Of a stretch of 64,000 nucleotides of DNA, positions 1-11,539 are shown in pieces (position 1 is the stretch's first letter; each line of letters begins with the position of its first letter). Position numbers and translations under genes: made by a program. Source of the stretch: Rhododendron vialii (taxonomy: Eukaryota > Streptophyta > Magnoliopsida > Ericales > Ericaceae). Below the pieces are notes generated by a model. It had not been told where the DNA came from. It saw only the letters and a program-made list of their open reading frames with translations, and made no database searches. The stretch spans positions 2,686,001 through 2,750,000 of the forward strand of contig NC_080569.1 in the NCBI RefSeq assembly GCF_030253575.1, written 5' to 3'.

Positions 1-130
1 TCTCCTCTAATCTTTTCAGAGTCTTCGCTACACAATCCCTAGTTGGCTGCAAGAAAAAAAATAAAAAATTAATGTTTCATCCTTAGGAATCACCCATCAT
101 TTACTGACCAAATTAAATAAACAAGTACAT

Positions 131-171
<41 letters not shown>

Positions 172-3100
172 CATATATAATTTATTTGACTGCCATTAAA
201 GGCAACTAGGCAAGTAGTAAACAACAAGTAAGAAAAATTAACTAGAAACTTACCTGGACAATGAATTCTCCTTCCTGAAGCTTCTGAATGCCCCCAACCC
301 TAACAAACTCTACAACATTATCCTACAAAAGATACCAACACAGTGAGTACAGGTTCACAGTCATGTAACTACAACTATGAAACCAGAATGTCATACTAAA
401 GTACGTTTTGAATTTCATTACTATTCAATAAAACTCTACCTCATTATCTGCAAGGCCATAAAGAGCAAACGCAGAATTATGTTGCAAAGAGCCATTTTTT
501 GAATCAAGAAGCTTCAGTAATGGCACTATACCACCGCTGTGGCCAATCCCAGCTTGGTTGTGAGTGTCCTGAAAAAGAGAACATCTTAGCAGGAAACTTG
601 TGACAAAAACAAACGAATAAGGGAGGATGGAAGAATTAACATTTTTCAAGGAACAACAGTAAATCAATCAGTAACTTTGTTTCAGAAGAAATAACAAGCT
701 GTATTTGTTGTGCCGAAAACCAAATTGAGAATATAAACAAAACAAGCGAAAATCAAGAACACAAGATTTATATGGTTCCCCAAATTGGGTACGTCCACAG
801 GAGAAGAGCAAGAGGATCCACTATAAACGGGGAGATAACACACAGAGCCGGCTATACCCGTAACTCTTGTTGAAGCATCCAATTACAGATATATAGGGAC
901 AAATCTCTGGTGGAATCCGATAGGGATACTAAAACCCTAGGTGGAACCCAATAGAGCATAAACCAAAACCCTAATATCTAATCTTCAACATGAGAGACCC
1001 CCTTGGAGCCTCTCCATAGGGATTCACTCAAGAAGTCCTAAAACCTAATGAAGAGAGTAAGGCTATATTTATAGCCACAAGAGTCCTTCCTAAAACCAAT
1101 ACTTGCCCAAACAAAATTCCTTGCACCCAAAGTCCAAACCAACAAGGAAACAAATCTTTTAGGAATTCAAATGTCTTTTCAACCATCCCAAATTCAAGGC
1201 ATATCTCCAACAGTATTCCCACTGGAAGATTTAACAAGGAAAAAAAGGTAATAAACAATTGCACCCAAATGACTTCAACGATTAACAGAAAAGAAATGAA
1301 ATTTACACCATAAGAAAATCAAGTACTGGCCTCAAATGGAATATACACATTGAGAGAGATAGAAAGTTAAATGTTTCTAAAACATCAAAGGATAGCCAAA
1401 TAAAGACTTGAGGTTACCATTGGCCCTCCAATTACTTCTAGAAAACACCTGGATTAAGATGCCGAAAGAAGCCAAGACTAATCTTGGTAAAGGAATGAAG
1501 AAGGTAACTTTCTGTCTCTTTTAGCTCTGTTAGATGCCTAATTATTCCTGGTTTCCTTTTCCTCTTGCTAACAAGGGCACTACTTATCTTCAAAGGAGAA
1601 ACAATACAAAGATTTGACACCATGAAATATTTCTATTGGCACGATGACATGTCGAAGTGTTGTGTTTTGTGCGTCCAAGTGTTGTGTTTTGTGCGTCCAA
1701 GCCGTATGTAAGCCGTCCATCTCAGTCACTAGTCAATCGATAAGTGCTTAGTGTACATTATATTAATTAGTTCTGGAGACTAATAATTTGTAATGCAGAG
1801 CTTTAGCCCAGATTTCTCCTCTCAAAAACCGCATCTCTTTGAGAATTTTTTGGATAAATTGCATCATTTATTTAGTTAAGTACCACTGAAAACTTTTGCT
1901 GAAAAGTGAAAACGGGGAGGTTTTATGGCCACATGTTGCTTGACAGAATATACATGTAAACAAATCATGAGATCATAAAAGATAAAAACCTGCGCCAACC
2001 TCCCCAATGCAAAAGCTGACATTTCTTTTAGTTGTGTGTCTGGAGATTGAAGCATCTCAATTAATGGTTGGACAGCACCTCTCTGAACAATGTGCACCTA
2101 CACAATAACACATTAAAGAAAATTTGAGGTAATGCGTTGCAATGGGATAGGATGGATTATAATATTGAAGATTCCAGTAAAAAATATGGAAAAGGTATTC
2201 CATTCTACCTTGCAGTCTGAATCATTAGCAGCAAATTGCCCAAGTAGCAAAGCTGCTTCCCTTTGGCTCTCTGAACAGCAAGAACTGTAATTGAGATAGT
2301 TTCACATGAGTTAACAAAAAAAAGGAAAAGGTACGAACGGACACGCAATCTAATTGAAACTCAAACTTTGCCAAGAGAGTTTAAGGACGCAGTGAAAACA
2401 GAGCAAATATCTACACTCCGAAAAGCACAAGTGAGTAACAAGCGAACCAATGCCGTCAGATTGGGTGCACGATTAGTACCTCAGTAATCCAATGACTGGC
2501 TGCAACGCTCCAGCAAGCAGAACTTCTTTCTTAATATGCGGAGATGAATGCACCAGATTCCCAATCACACCAACCTAACAGATACATTCCAAGGTCTGTC
2601 AGTGGTTCTGGCAATAGAAGTGTTCAGAGTGCCCAAATGAGTGAAGCAAGTGATCTAATAATGAATAAAATCATAAACCAACCGCTTCATAATGTATAGC
2701 AGCATCCTCTGATCGAAGCATTAGAATAAGAGTAGGTAGGGCATTGCATTCCACAATCTGCAAGTGCATTAATTTAAAACACAAACTGGGTCCATGATTA
2801 AGGTTGTATGGTATTTAAATCTGGTAATGCACTCTGTGAGTCAAAGAGAATCCATCAACCTGATTTTTGTTCTCATCGTTTTTAAAGGCAAGGGTTCGCA
2901 GAGCCCCTGCTGCTGCTCTCTGCACCTTTAAGTCGCTAAAATCAACCAATTCAACAAGGAGTGGAATTCCACCTTCAATCCTGGATGTATGACCAAAATG
3001 TTCATGATGATGATACAACACTGGATATTGGATTTGAATAACGCCAAAAAACAAACAAACCTAACACGAGTTTTGATGCTGCTATTCTCATGAGCAAGGT

Positions 3101-5446
3101 TGGTGATTGCATCAGCTGCTCTCCTGATAACACCATTGACTGCTCTAGAGTTTTGACCATCCCTATGCCTCTTCAACAGACCAACAAGATGGGGCAGAGC
3201 TCCAGCATCGACAATGAGTTGTTGATGCTCTGGCTGTACAAGCAACCAGAAGATAGAACAAACAACATGAGACACGGAGCATGGCGATGACGGTATGAAT
3301 ATAAATCAAGCACCAATCAAAAGGAAACATATCCTGTGATGGGAGGAAGGAATAGCATCCTTAAAATGCACATCTCAAATTGAAGAGGTCATCAACACCA
3401 CCATATACTTTTCCTAATCAGACAAGGATTGATTCCACTTTAGAATGAGAAAGCAAAAGAAAAACTGTTTGCTAGTATTAGTGGAAGCATAGTATCATCC
3501 AACATTGGACACCAATATTCAACACCTTTTACATTCACGCTGTGGAATGGACTCTCCACAATTTAAAATACATCGTCAGAGTCTAGAACTACATACTTCC
3601 TGAGCAGGAAGTGGAGCAACCAAGACTACAATAGACACAGGTGCCCACTGCACAGACTGAAGTTCAACAACAGCAACATAGAGAAGCCCAATGCAGTATC
3701 TCCATCGTAACACAAAGAAAACTGTCTACAATCAGCTGAGACACTTCTAAATGAGAGAACCCTGCAACAAACATCCATAAAATCACAAAACACCCAATGG
3801 CCAATACAATGGAGCTAGTTTTTCTTCCAATTTCCCTATTTCTATCTGCTCCAAAGCTACAAATTACAATTGGCTGTGTAAGAACTAAGAAGGAATTATC
3901 CTCCCCCTGTGCATGATCCATTCCCAACCTTGATAAGGCAGGAGCTCCCATGCAACCATCAACCGTACTTGGTATTAGAAACAATGCTAGAGGCCACAGT
4001 GATAGCTTGACTCAAGCTATTACTGCCTGACAGTCATTGCCTTGGGTGTTGCTAAAAATAAGTGACAAGCAAAATATACCATAAAATAACAATCAACTAG
4101 AACCCAGCATTCGGGGAGAGATTACAAAATGATGACACATACCGTAATAAATAGTGCCTTATTAAATAACTCTATACGGTAACTCAAACATCTAAGACTA
4201 ATCAATCCGCAAACTCATGTTAGTAAGGGAATTCTCAACTATCAACATTAAAATCCCGACACCCGACCTAGTGAATAGATAACAGCAAATATATGTGGCA
4301 GTTAATTCTCTCCTGAACATTAATAAGCTTCCAAAATTACATGGCAGTTAATTGTCTCGCAAAAGTAAGCTTCCAAAAAAGCAAAGTACATATTCAGGCG
4401 AACAAAATCTTACAAGCCTCCAACGTATTGAAGTGGGCGTGGATTGTCAAAACAGCACAACTCACCAATGTGGAATAGCAAGTTGGAATTTTTTATTATT
4501 CTTGCCAGTAAAAAGATTTTTTTGGATAAGAAAATTATTTTATTATATTTACAAGTGTAGTTTTATTTAGAGGGTTTAGACCTGTTAGGATCCTAGTTCT
4601 TATCCTAAGCTTGCGTTATGCTGTGTTAACGTGTAGATCAAGTATTCCAATTTTGGCTAATTTGATTTCATGTGATTTCAAGACTTTTCAAATGACTTTA
4701 AAAAAAAAAAACAAAGACTTTTCAAATGATATACTAACAGACACCTAACCAAAGATCAAGCACATAAAACAGTTACTAGTTATCAAATTGATTAACTTCA
4801 CCAAGGGCACAAAGTAGCAGTAAAAATTATCAAATTGATTCATCATATCCTAATTACCAAAGATAGTCCACCAAAGGCACAAGGTAGCAGTAGCAAAATA
4901 ATAATAATTTCAAAAAGTAGCATGCGTAATTACTTTCACAGCGAGAAGACCAAGCGTGAAAGCGCTTCCTTTCTCGACTTCGTGCTCGTACGGCTTCGAA
5001 CCAGTGCTCGATGGCGGCGCCTGCAGATGCCTCACCAGCGGCGCCACCGCTCCGCAATCCACAATTAAATTCACAATTTCCTCTGAAAACACACAAATCC
5101 TCTAACATCAATTCCCTAGGTAAAAATTTTTTTAAAAAAATTAACACAGAAAATGAAAAAAATCAAATAATCGAATAATAAAGAATTTTGCGGTACCGTT
5201 CTTGGCGAGCTCGCAGAGGACGTGAATAGAGGTCTTGGCGGCGAGCCGATCTGCCTCGATCGGCGAGAAGGTGGAACCGAGGATGTCGACCTGCGTGCGG
5301 ATGTTACGGACGAGATCTTCGTGGTTGTCGCGAGGAGAGAGAGCAACGACCTTCCGATCCTCTTCGAAATCCTCTTCCAGCTTCCGCTTCAGGTTCTTCC
5401 TCGCGGATCTCGTCGGTTGTTCGTGGCTGCTCTGGTTCTCCATCAC
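1..5446 (-). CDS. ARIA: ARIA/ABAP1-like armadillo-repeat (BTB) protein, 5' part
   Basis: Armadillo-repeat protein of the ARIA/ABAP1 family. Characterised relatives carry N-terminal ARM repeats and a C-terminal BTB domain; ARIA binds the ABA-response factor ABF2, and ABAP1 acts in DNA-replication control. Exons seen, in order: 5197-5446, 4934-5082, 3061-3233, 2860-2980, 2683-2757, 2480-2574, 2209-2284, 1990-2097, 440-568, 254-322 and 1-46 (continues outside). All ten visible introns are GT-AG and every phase agrees, giving about 430 residues. The N terminus has a basic stretch (RKNLKRKLEEDFEED), a possible nuclear signal, then a helical segment ending ELAKN. ARM motifs follow: VDCGAVAPLVRHL, VDAGALPHLVGLL, EGGIPLLVELV, VECNALPTLILML, LAGALQPVIGLL, QRGAVQPLIEML and SGGIVPLLKLL. 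The BTB domain is expected left of position 1. The start is the first of two adjacent Met codons. Introns 2 (about 1.7 kb) and 8 (about 1.4 kb) are the longest. No lesion seen. Family assignment is firm; ARIA versus ABAP1 is not resolved. Confidence 0.85.
131..176. repeat. (AC)n-(AT)n microsatellite
   Basis: Compound dinucleotide repeat, about ten AC units followed by AT units, inside the last visible intron of the ARIA-like gene. Likely polymorphic; no function is suggested. Confidence 0.9.
706..1212 (-). mobile_element. Solo LTR (copia-like) in ARIA-like intron 8
   Basis: A 507-bp element starts TGTTGTGCC and ends GGCATATCTCCAACA, so it has TGTT...AACA termini. It is flanked on both sides by the 5-bp duplication GTATT (701-705 and 1213-1217). 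No primer-binding site, polypurine tract or coding region adjoins it, so it is a solo LTR left by recombination. Read on the minus strand it has a promoter-like TATAAATA stretch near 1060 and a stretch ending in a CCCAATTTGGGG block typical of plant copia LTRs, so it lies in the same transcriptional direction as the host gene. The superfamily is inferred from LTR size and style only. Confidence 0.85.
1657..1700. repeat. 22-bp tandem repeat, two perfect copies
   Basis: Two identical 22-bp units (1657-1678 and 1679-1700) beginning GTGTTGTGTTTTGTGCG, inside intron 8 of the ARIA-like gene. Looks like a local tandem duplication. Confidence 0.9.
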
Positions 5447-6650
5447 CGGAGATGATGGGAGAGAGAGGGGAGGGGGGGGACACGGGGGTAATTTTGGGAA
5501 AGGGGCGTGGGTTTACGTATTTTGAGTGTTTTTTTTTTTTGGGGACGGAAGTGAAAATGAGTGGGCTTGCGTGGGTTTTATATCGGGCGGACTATAACCT
5601 AAGAAGCTGAAAATTGTGAAGCCCGCGTGCATCTGAAATTTTTGCGAATCGTTGCTAGATTGCGCTCCCGCCTCTTTTCTTTACGAAACGTTACGCTAAC
5701 GTGCGCATGCATTCAGTCGTCTGTGTGCCCGCGCTTTATCATATCTCCATGTCAAGGGACACATCAGCCTTTGAAAATGGAAATCTCTTGTTAATTTGGG
5801 AAATTTTTATTACTACTACTACACACACTATGCATTATATGGGCCCCTTCGTGAATGTAAGTGTGTGCATTTCCGCGTGTATTTTGTGCGTGACACTAAG
5901 CATGATTGATTTATTGAAATCTTAAGAAATATCTCCACTAATGACAGTGTAAGCAACACATATTTTTCTTTACGTGTTTATATAATGTTGATTAAAAAAA
6001 AATCGATTTACATTAGCACATCAAGTTGAGTATCGAGGGTCGAGAGCATCACTCGTTTGTCAGGCTATAAATTCAACACAGTTGCCACATTACTAGAATT
6101 GTAGCTAACCATCCAAAAATATAACTAGAATTGTAGCTAACCATGCCTTGGGTTGCAAAATATATGGCATAACATTCATCAATTTCTTTCAATTTTGTTT
6201 CTTCTTACACATATTTAGAGGGTCTCGTTTTTATTCTCATCTTCATTTTCATGTGAGTGTGTTATACCATGTTTTACTCAATGTTTTAAATTGACTCAAA
6301 TTTTGTTTTTATTTTTTTAAACATTTATTTATCTTTGATGGATAAGAGGAGGAGCCGAAATGGGAGAGATCCCTCTCGGGCGGTACCTTTTACACGTGCT
6401 TCATTACCAGGCAGAAAATAATGTTCGACAAGTTCATTTAGTTCAACTCGCTGAATTTGTCCTGCACTAAACAAAATGATATTTTTTCAAACATCGTTCG
6501 AAAATCAATACGAGCTGAAAAAAAATACCCCAGTTGGATAAATTCTCAGGGCCCGAATATAGGGCCACTGTGTGCGTCACAAGTGCTTTCAGTTGTGACA
6601 GGTTTTCCACGATCCGGCCATTTACCAGTGGGCCTGGTTGTTGGGCTCAA
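5447..6650. other. Intergenic: ARIA-like 5' flank
   Basis: Upstream flank of the ARIA-like gene. It begins with a GC- and G-rich patch (5455-5520) that probably belongs to the 5' UTR and core promoter, then turns AT-rich. No coding region or structured RNA is recognised. A short imperfect direct repeat (ACTAGAATTGTAGCTAACCAT) occurs near 6092 and 6124. Confidence 0.6.
5577..5583 (-). promoter_or_regulatory. Candidate TATA box of the ARIA-like gene
   Basis: TATAAAA on the minus strand about 130 bp upstream of the start codon. The spacing suits a transcription start roughly 100 bp before the ATG. Sequence match only. Confidence 0.4.
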
Positions 6651-6656
6651 ACCAGT

Positions 6657-6769
6657 CCTTGCTGTTTTTTTACGTTTTGGGAACGAATAGCGGGATCTCA
6701 AGAAAAGCCCATTCAGTTTCACAAACTATTCTCAAGGCCCAGTTCCCAAAGTATGTTTGAAATGGGAAA
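6657..6769 (+). repeat. Direct repeat copy A (about 113 bp)
   Basis: Shares about 113 bp with 7425-7539, including GCTGT-T-rich, TTTTGGGAACRAATAGC, GAAAAGCCCATTCAGTTTC and AAGTATGTTTGAAATGGGAAA blocks, with scattered substitutions and single-base indels. The copies are about 770 bp apart in the same orientation and bracket a GC-rich segment and a GA microsatellite. They could be termini of a small non-autonomous element or a segmental duplication. Confidence 0.75.
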
Positions 6770-6829
6770 GGGCTTCTTTCCAGCTGGTCCTATATAGGTG
6801 GACAATGTCCCAATAGATCCGGATCCCAT

Positions 6830-7200
6830 AAACTTTGATGCCTGAACAACCAACTTTACCTCATCCGTCACCACAACCAGACACTAGAGCATTTCACCGC
6901 CACATCAACCCCATTTCTCGTCGAGAACGGAACAAGCTCGCGGATTCGGTGGCGGAGCAGGATTTGGGCGTTTCAGGGGAGGCAACGGCCGCTGCGACAG
7001 CGGCGGAGAGAGGAGGACAACGATGATGGTAGATCTAGTCTCTGGTCGCTCCGCGGAGGAGTCAGGCGACGGGAGAGAGAAAGGCGGCGATGGTGGAGGG
7101 AAGGGCGGCGGTGGTGGAGAGAAGGCCGGTTGTGACTAGGGAGGGCGGCGGAGGGAAGGTCGGCGGTGGTGGAGGGCGACAATGGTGGAGGGAAGGCCAG
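6830..7200. other. GC-rich segment between direct repeats
   Basis: A compositional island with many GGCGG and GGTGGAGGG units inside AT-rich intergenic DNA. Open frames exist on both strands but are low-complexity (Arg/Gly/Ser/Pro-rich) and resemble no family I know. It may be a captured gene 5' end or simple-sequence expansion. Not called as a gene. Confidence 0.4.

Positions 7201-7203
<3 letters not shown>

Positions 7204-7252
<49 letters not shown>
7204..7252. repeat. (GA)n microsatellite
   Basis: About 25 GA units. The Ser/Leu- and Arg/Glu-repeat reading frames seen here on both strands are artefacts of this repeat. Confidence 0.95.
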
Positions 7253-7258
<6 letters not shown>

Positions 7259-7424
7259 TTGCCAAATCCTAAATGATGAGTTGCCCACCACCCTTTGTTG
7301 CTATTTAAAGTAGGGTAAAGAAGTAAAATCACACCAACAAAACATAGTGGGCATTGCACTTGTACCTCATATGACTTTATGGGCTAACGAATCCAAAATT
7401 AGGACCAGCCCAGAATTAACGAGT

Positions 7425-7539
7425 GCTTGCTGTGTTTTTTACTTTTTGGGAACAAATAGCAGCTTCTCGAGAAAAGCCCATTCAGTTTCACAAAACTATT
7501 CTCAAGGCCCAGTTCCCAAAGTATGTTTGAAATGGGAAA
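7425..7539 (+). repeat. Direct repeat copy B
   Basis: Partner of the repeat at 6657-6769. It is followed at 7556-7592 by a short tandem repeat of the unit ACTAAGGCCCAATACGGAGT/ACTAAGGCCCAATTCTCCG. Confidence 0.75.
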
Positions 7540-9955
7540 TGATAAAAGGAGTAGTACTAAGGCCCAATACGGAGTACTAAGGCCCAATTCTCCGTAATGT
7601 CTTAAGGAGCTTTTTTGCTAAGTTAATTTGGGTCATCCTAATTCCTAAGTAGCAGGCTAAATAGAAAAAATGAAGTAAATCACATATTGTATTGCCTGTT
7701 TCGAAAAGCCGGAAAAAGCATTAGATTGGCCGGGAAGTTCTTTCTGTACTCAGGTGCGTTTAGTTAATTAATCCAACATCCAAGAAATAAAATGCTAAGA
7801 TGCACAAATACAGTCCCGTGATAGAGAGTTGTGCAACCAAAAAGAAATCTTGAAAGAAAAGAGGAAGATATTTCAAATTTATTTGGGTGAAGTTTGGACA
7901 AAATTATCTTTGGACTCATTTTTTTGTCTTTGAATCTTTGTTAACTCTGCAATAATTTCTTTTACCTCTTGAAAGTTAAAAACTTTTAACAAATTTTTTT
8001 TTTTTACAAAATATGTAAGGCAAAAATATTTCAAAAAAATACAAATTTTAATGATGTTTTAAAAATTATTTCTGATTATTTTTCAAGTTCGGTTTATTTT
8101 TTCCCTAATTTAATCTACATCATCGAGAAAAATCCAAAAACTAAAATAGGTGAAAGATGAAAAAACTAACTAAAAACAAAAACAAGTATTTATAGAGAAA
8201 ATAGATATACTTGGTTCAAACTTTTACCCAGTTTCATTTTATCACACATGCAGTAACACTGTAACAAGATCACACGGTGGCAAAACCGTATCTGTCGGTG
8301 TCGGTGTCGTCGGCGACGGTACAATACGTCCGTAACCGAAGAAACTTCGCGGGACCTTTCCTTTAAAACGTGCGTCTCCTTACAAATGATCCCCACCACA
8401 TTTGCAGCCACTTTTAGCTGCTCAAGAGGTAAAATAGATACTACTCCAGTAGTAACTGCTTAGTAAACAATAGTCCGTCCCAGTAATTTTCGAAGAAATC
8501 TCACCTCCACGCACGCGAAAGCATGTAAAACGGCTATGTGACGGTCGGAAATACAGGCAAACTAACTCAGATCACCCTGTGCTACCCAAAAAAAACCCGT
8601 ATGCGTGTCCCCACCTCTCTCTCTCTAATTGTGTGTGGATTCTGTTTCTCTCTCATCGATCTCCACCGGACTCAGCACCATAAAATGCCAAAAAAATAAG
8701 AAGTCAAATCACATCCACCATCTCCACCAGGAGTTTTGTCTTCTTGTGCAATAGAAATATATTACTCCTACGTGCTGATGCACCATACCCCGACAATGAA
8801 TTACTACTCCATAAACAAGTTGCGGAGACCTACCAACAGCTAGAGCCAAACAAAATGCTACGGGTGAATAAACAACTGGTACTGTATTATTATTATTACA
8901 TATAAGTGGAGCCAAACAAACCATGAAGAGGTACCCACTTAGGCGCATCCGAGTTGTCTATTTCGGTTTTGGACGGCTCGAATTTTGGAAAGAGAGAGAG
9001 TGGTAGGCGGTAGGGAGAAAGAAGAGAGACGATTTTAATCGATCTAGACCTTTCAACACGTTTTTAGACTGCCCGAATGGGCTACTTGGGCAACACGTAG
9101 GTATGGCCATGTGGTACGTACCCGGCACCCAAAAAATTATCCTTGAAGAGGGAGAAAACACTGTTTCGCTGCGCTTTCTCTTCTGATCAGATTCATTCTA
9201 CAGCTTGCTGCTGCTGGTGAACACGGTTTGCAGCTCACGAGGGTTAGATTAACAACTTTAATTCTGTCTAATACTATCTTACTCTTCTTTAAAATGTTAA
9301 TTAAGGTCTTCCTGCATGCATCTAATCTAAGCAGTACTAGTCTATATACTACCCAGTACCAGTACTCTGCCAGCTGTGGGTTAATGTCTTCGAATTAATA
9401 GTACTAATTAAGTATTAATTACTACTAGTATAAAGTATACAACAAAACAACAGATCACAGCGAATTAGTTATGGACGATGAGTGACTGATTCAGTGTGTA
9501 TAAATAATTGGGATCGATCGAATTAAAACAGCTATTATAAAGTTACTATTGTTGGACTGTCCGATTATTTAGAAGTCTAATAATTACCCAAGTGCATGTA
9601 CGTACATGTATATAATCTCAGACTGTTTTAAGCTTCTACAATCAAAATAATTAAGTACTAGATCCAATACAAAATAAAATTATGAGAAAAGATTTGTTTT
9701 TGGAATTTTATGTTCTTCGCGTACAACATTTGTTTAAATTATTTTGTCTTATTGAAAGGTACTGTACTATATTATTGGTTTGTTGAAATCTCGTGACGCG
9801 GCCAAAAGATTTTTACTGCCCTCTCCATTAGCTAAGAGCTAAGATTAAAAAGAAGAAGAAGAAGCATGCCTTTTGTTGTTGTTGTTTCTATAGTTTGGAG
9901 AGAGAGTGGAAAAACTCAAAAAAAGCCTCAAACCAATGAAGAAGACAAATTAAAT

Positions 9956-10018
9956 TAAAGCACAACTATGAATTCCTCTTTCAAACACTAAAGCACAACT
10001 ATGAATTCCTCTTTCAAC
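9956..10018. repeat. About 33-bp tandem repeat, two copies
   Basis: Unit begins TAAAGCACAACTATGAATTC; copies at 9956-9988 and 9989-10018, the second slightly truncated. Recent tandem duplication in intergenic DNA. Confidence 0.85.
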
Positions 10019-10549
10019 ATTTCATTAATTGGTTCCAGTGCATATATACATAGAGAATGAATGTGGTAGATGGATGGGGAACTTCATATATGGATTCATG
10101 GCGGTGTTACAGAAATTGGATCCATTCTTGTTTGAGTTGACAAAGGGTCAAATTTATTTATTTTTAATAAAAAAAAAGTTCATTTTTTTCGTATTTATAA
10201 CTTTTTTTCTTTTAAATTTTTAGACATATATAATCATTGATTTTGAAGTTACTCTTGTCAAGATAAATGATTAAATCAACAAAACTGAAGCAAATCTAGA
10301 AAAAAAAATAGGAAAAAAAATTTAAAAAGCCAGGCGAATCAAATTGTACGCCATATCCACCCTAAATGTGCGTATCTTTTCGTGCGTGTGTGTGATGGGG
10401 AGGGCAATATTGGGAATGCGGGAAGAAGACACGAAAGATTGAAATGCATGTGTAATTAAAAAAGTATTATTGCAAAGAAAGCTAGGGGTCTGGGACTCTG
10501 GACAAGATCCTATCACGATCAGTACTATCGATAGATCCGATCATACAAC

Positions 10550-10551
<2 letters not shown>

Positions 10552-10596
<45 letters not shown>
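10552..10596. repeat. (GA)n microsatellite
   Basis: About 22 GA units in intergenic DNA. Confidence 0.95.
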
Positions 10597-10599
<3 letters not shown>

Positions 10600-11255
10600 C
10601 ACGTGTGCGTGATCTTGAGAGTAGATCGATGCATTGTGGAATGGGGGGTCAGATCGAGTAGATTCCTCCAATGTTCATTTTACGCAGATATATACTACTA
10701 TTACAAATTAATGTTTAGCTTGGTCGCCCAAGAAAGAAGTTTATTTTAAAACCAGGATTTCTACAATACGTACTTCTTGTATTTTCTAGTAAAGTTTTGA
10801 TAAACACGGAAATCCCACCCTTCCGTGATCTCCAAAAACATCACCTCCTACTCCAAACGAAATACTAGAGCCATCTCTTCATAGTGTTTCTACAAACGCC
10901 CATTTTTATTAAATAGCACCCTTCTGATGATGCAGAAACAACAAAATTGAACACGGATGTCTATTTATATCCAAGTCATGAAAGATTAATTCTCGAGTTT
11001 TGCTTCATGGGACATGATCAATCAACTCTAAAACATGTCTACCGTCAAATTATTAATCAATAATGTGTTGATCATTTGGCAAGAATTGGTGCCGATAAAA
11101 CCCGAAGAAAAGTTGGCCGTAATCTGTGAGGAATCCCCTCCATCGATCTGTGAGGATTTTTGCGAGGGAGGATGGGTTTGGTTCTCGCCACTATAGGGTC
11201 TAACACATCATGTCTATTTTTGAACTTTTTTAGCTCTTTCCGTTTTGAGAAATCC

Positions 11256-11478
11256 TATATGTACCGACCATTTTTGTAGGGAAACCGTACCGACGGCCAC
11301 GCGCGGTCATCTCCGGCCACCGGACGGCCGATCCGAGCCGTCCAAAAATTTTTAAAAAAAAAACCAAGGGGCCTAACGCGGGAATCAATGGCATCCGATG
11401 TGTGTAGGATGCTTGATCTAAACACCCTATTTTTCGTGTATATATGTATAAAATTTTTGGATGGCTCGGATCTGTTTT
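11256..11478. mobile_element. Foldback MITE, truncated right arm (family F1)
   Basis: Left arm contains GATCCGAGCCGTCCAAAAAT and the right end contains its inverted match, ATTTTTGGATGGCTCGGATC. The arm sequence (ACCGACGGCCACGC, CCACCGGACGGCC, GTGTAGGATGCTTGATC) matches the complete foldback at 60298-60672. This copy has most of one arm and a short remnant of the other. Confidence 0.7.
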
Positions 11479-11539
11479 GTTTGTTGTCGAACATTTCTGA
11501 AGTACCAGAAAAAAAATAAAAATGTCCACAAATTGTTTT

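Larger units (their letters stand above)
7600..11250. other. Gene-free AT-rich intergenic stretch
   Basis: No exon, RNA gene or intact transposon recognised. It contains T-rich degenerate repeat remnants (7900-8160), a patch at 8960-9165 with the motif TTGGACGGCTCGAATTT (related to the foldback family described elsewhere), the tandem repeat at 9956-10018 and the GA microsatellite at 10552. Short open frames here have no protein-like composition. Confidence 0.6.

Noticed and set aside
1028..1264. 78-codon frame in the ARIA-like intron
   Set aside because: Falls inside the solo LTR; LTRs are non-coding.
3664..3984. 106-codon frame in intron 2 of the ARIA-like gene
   Set aside because: Lies in an intron between well-phased exons and shows no armadillo or other family sequence.
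6973..7359. Ser/Leu/Pro-rich open frames on both strands
   Set aside because: Translation of the GA microsatellite and GGCGG repeats; no protein-like composition.
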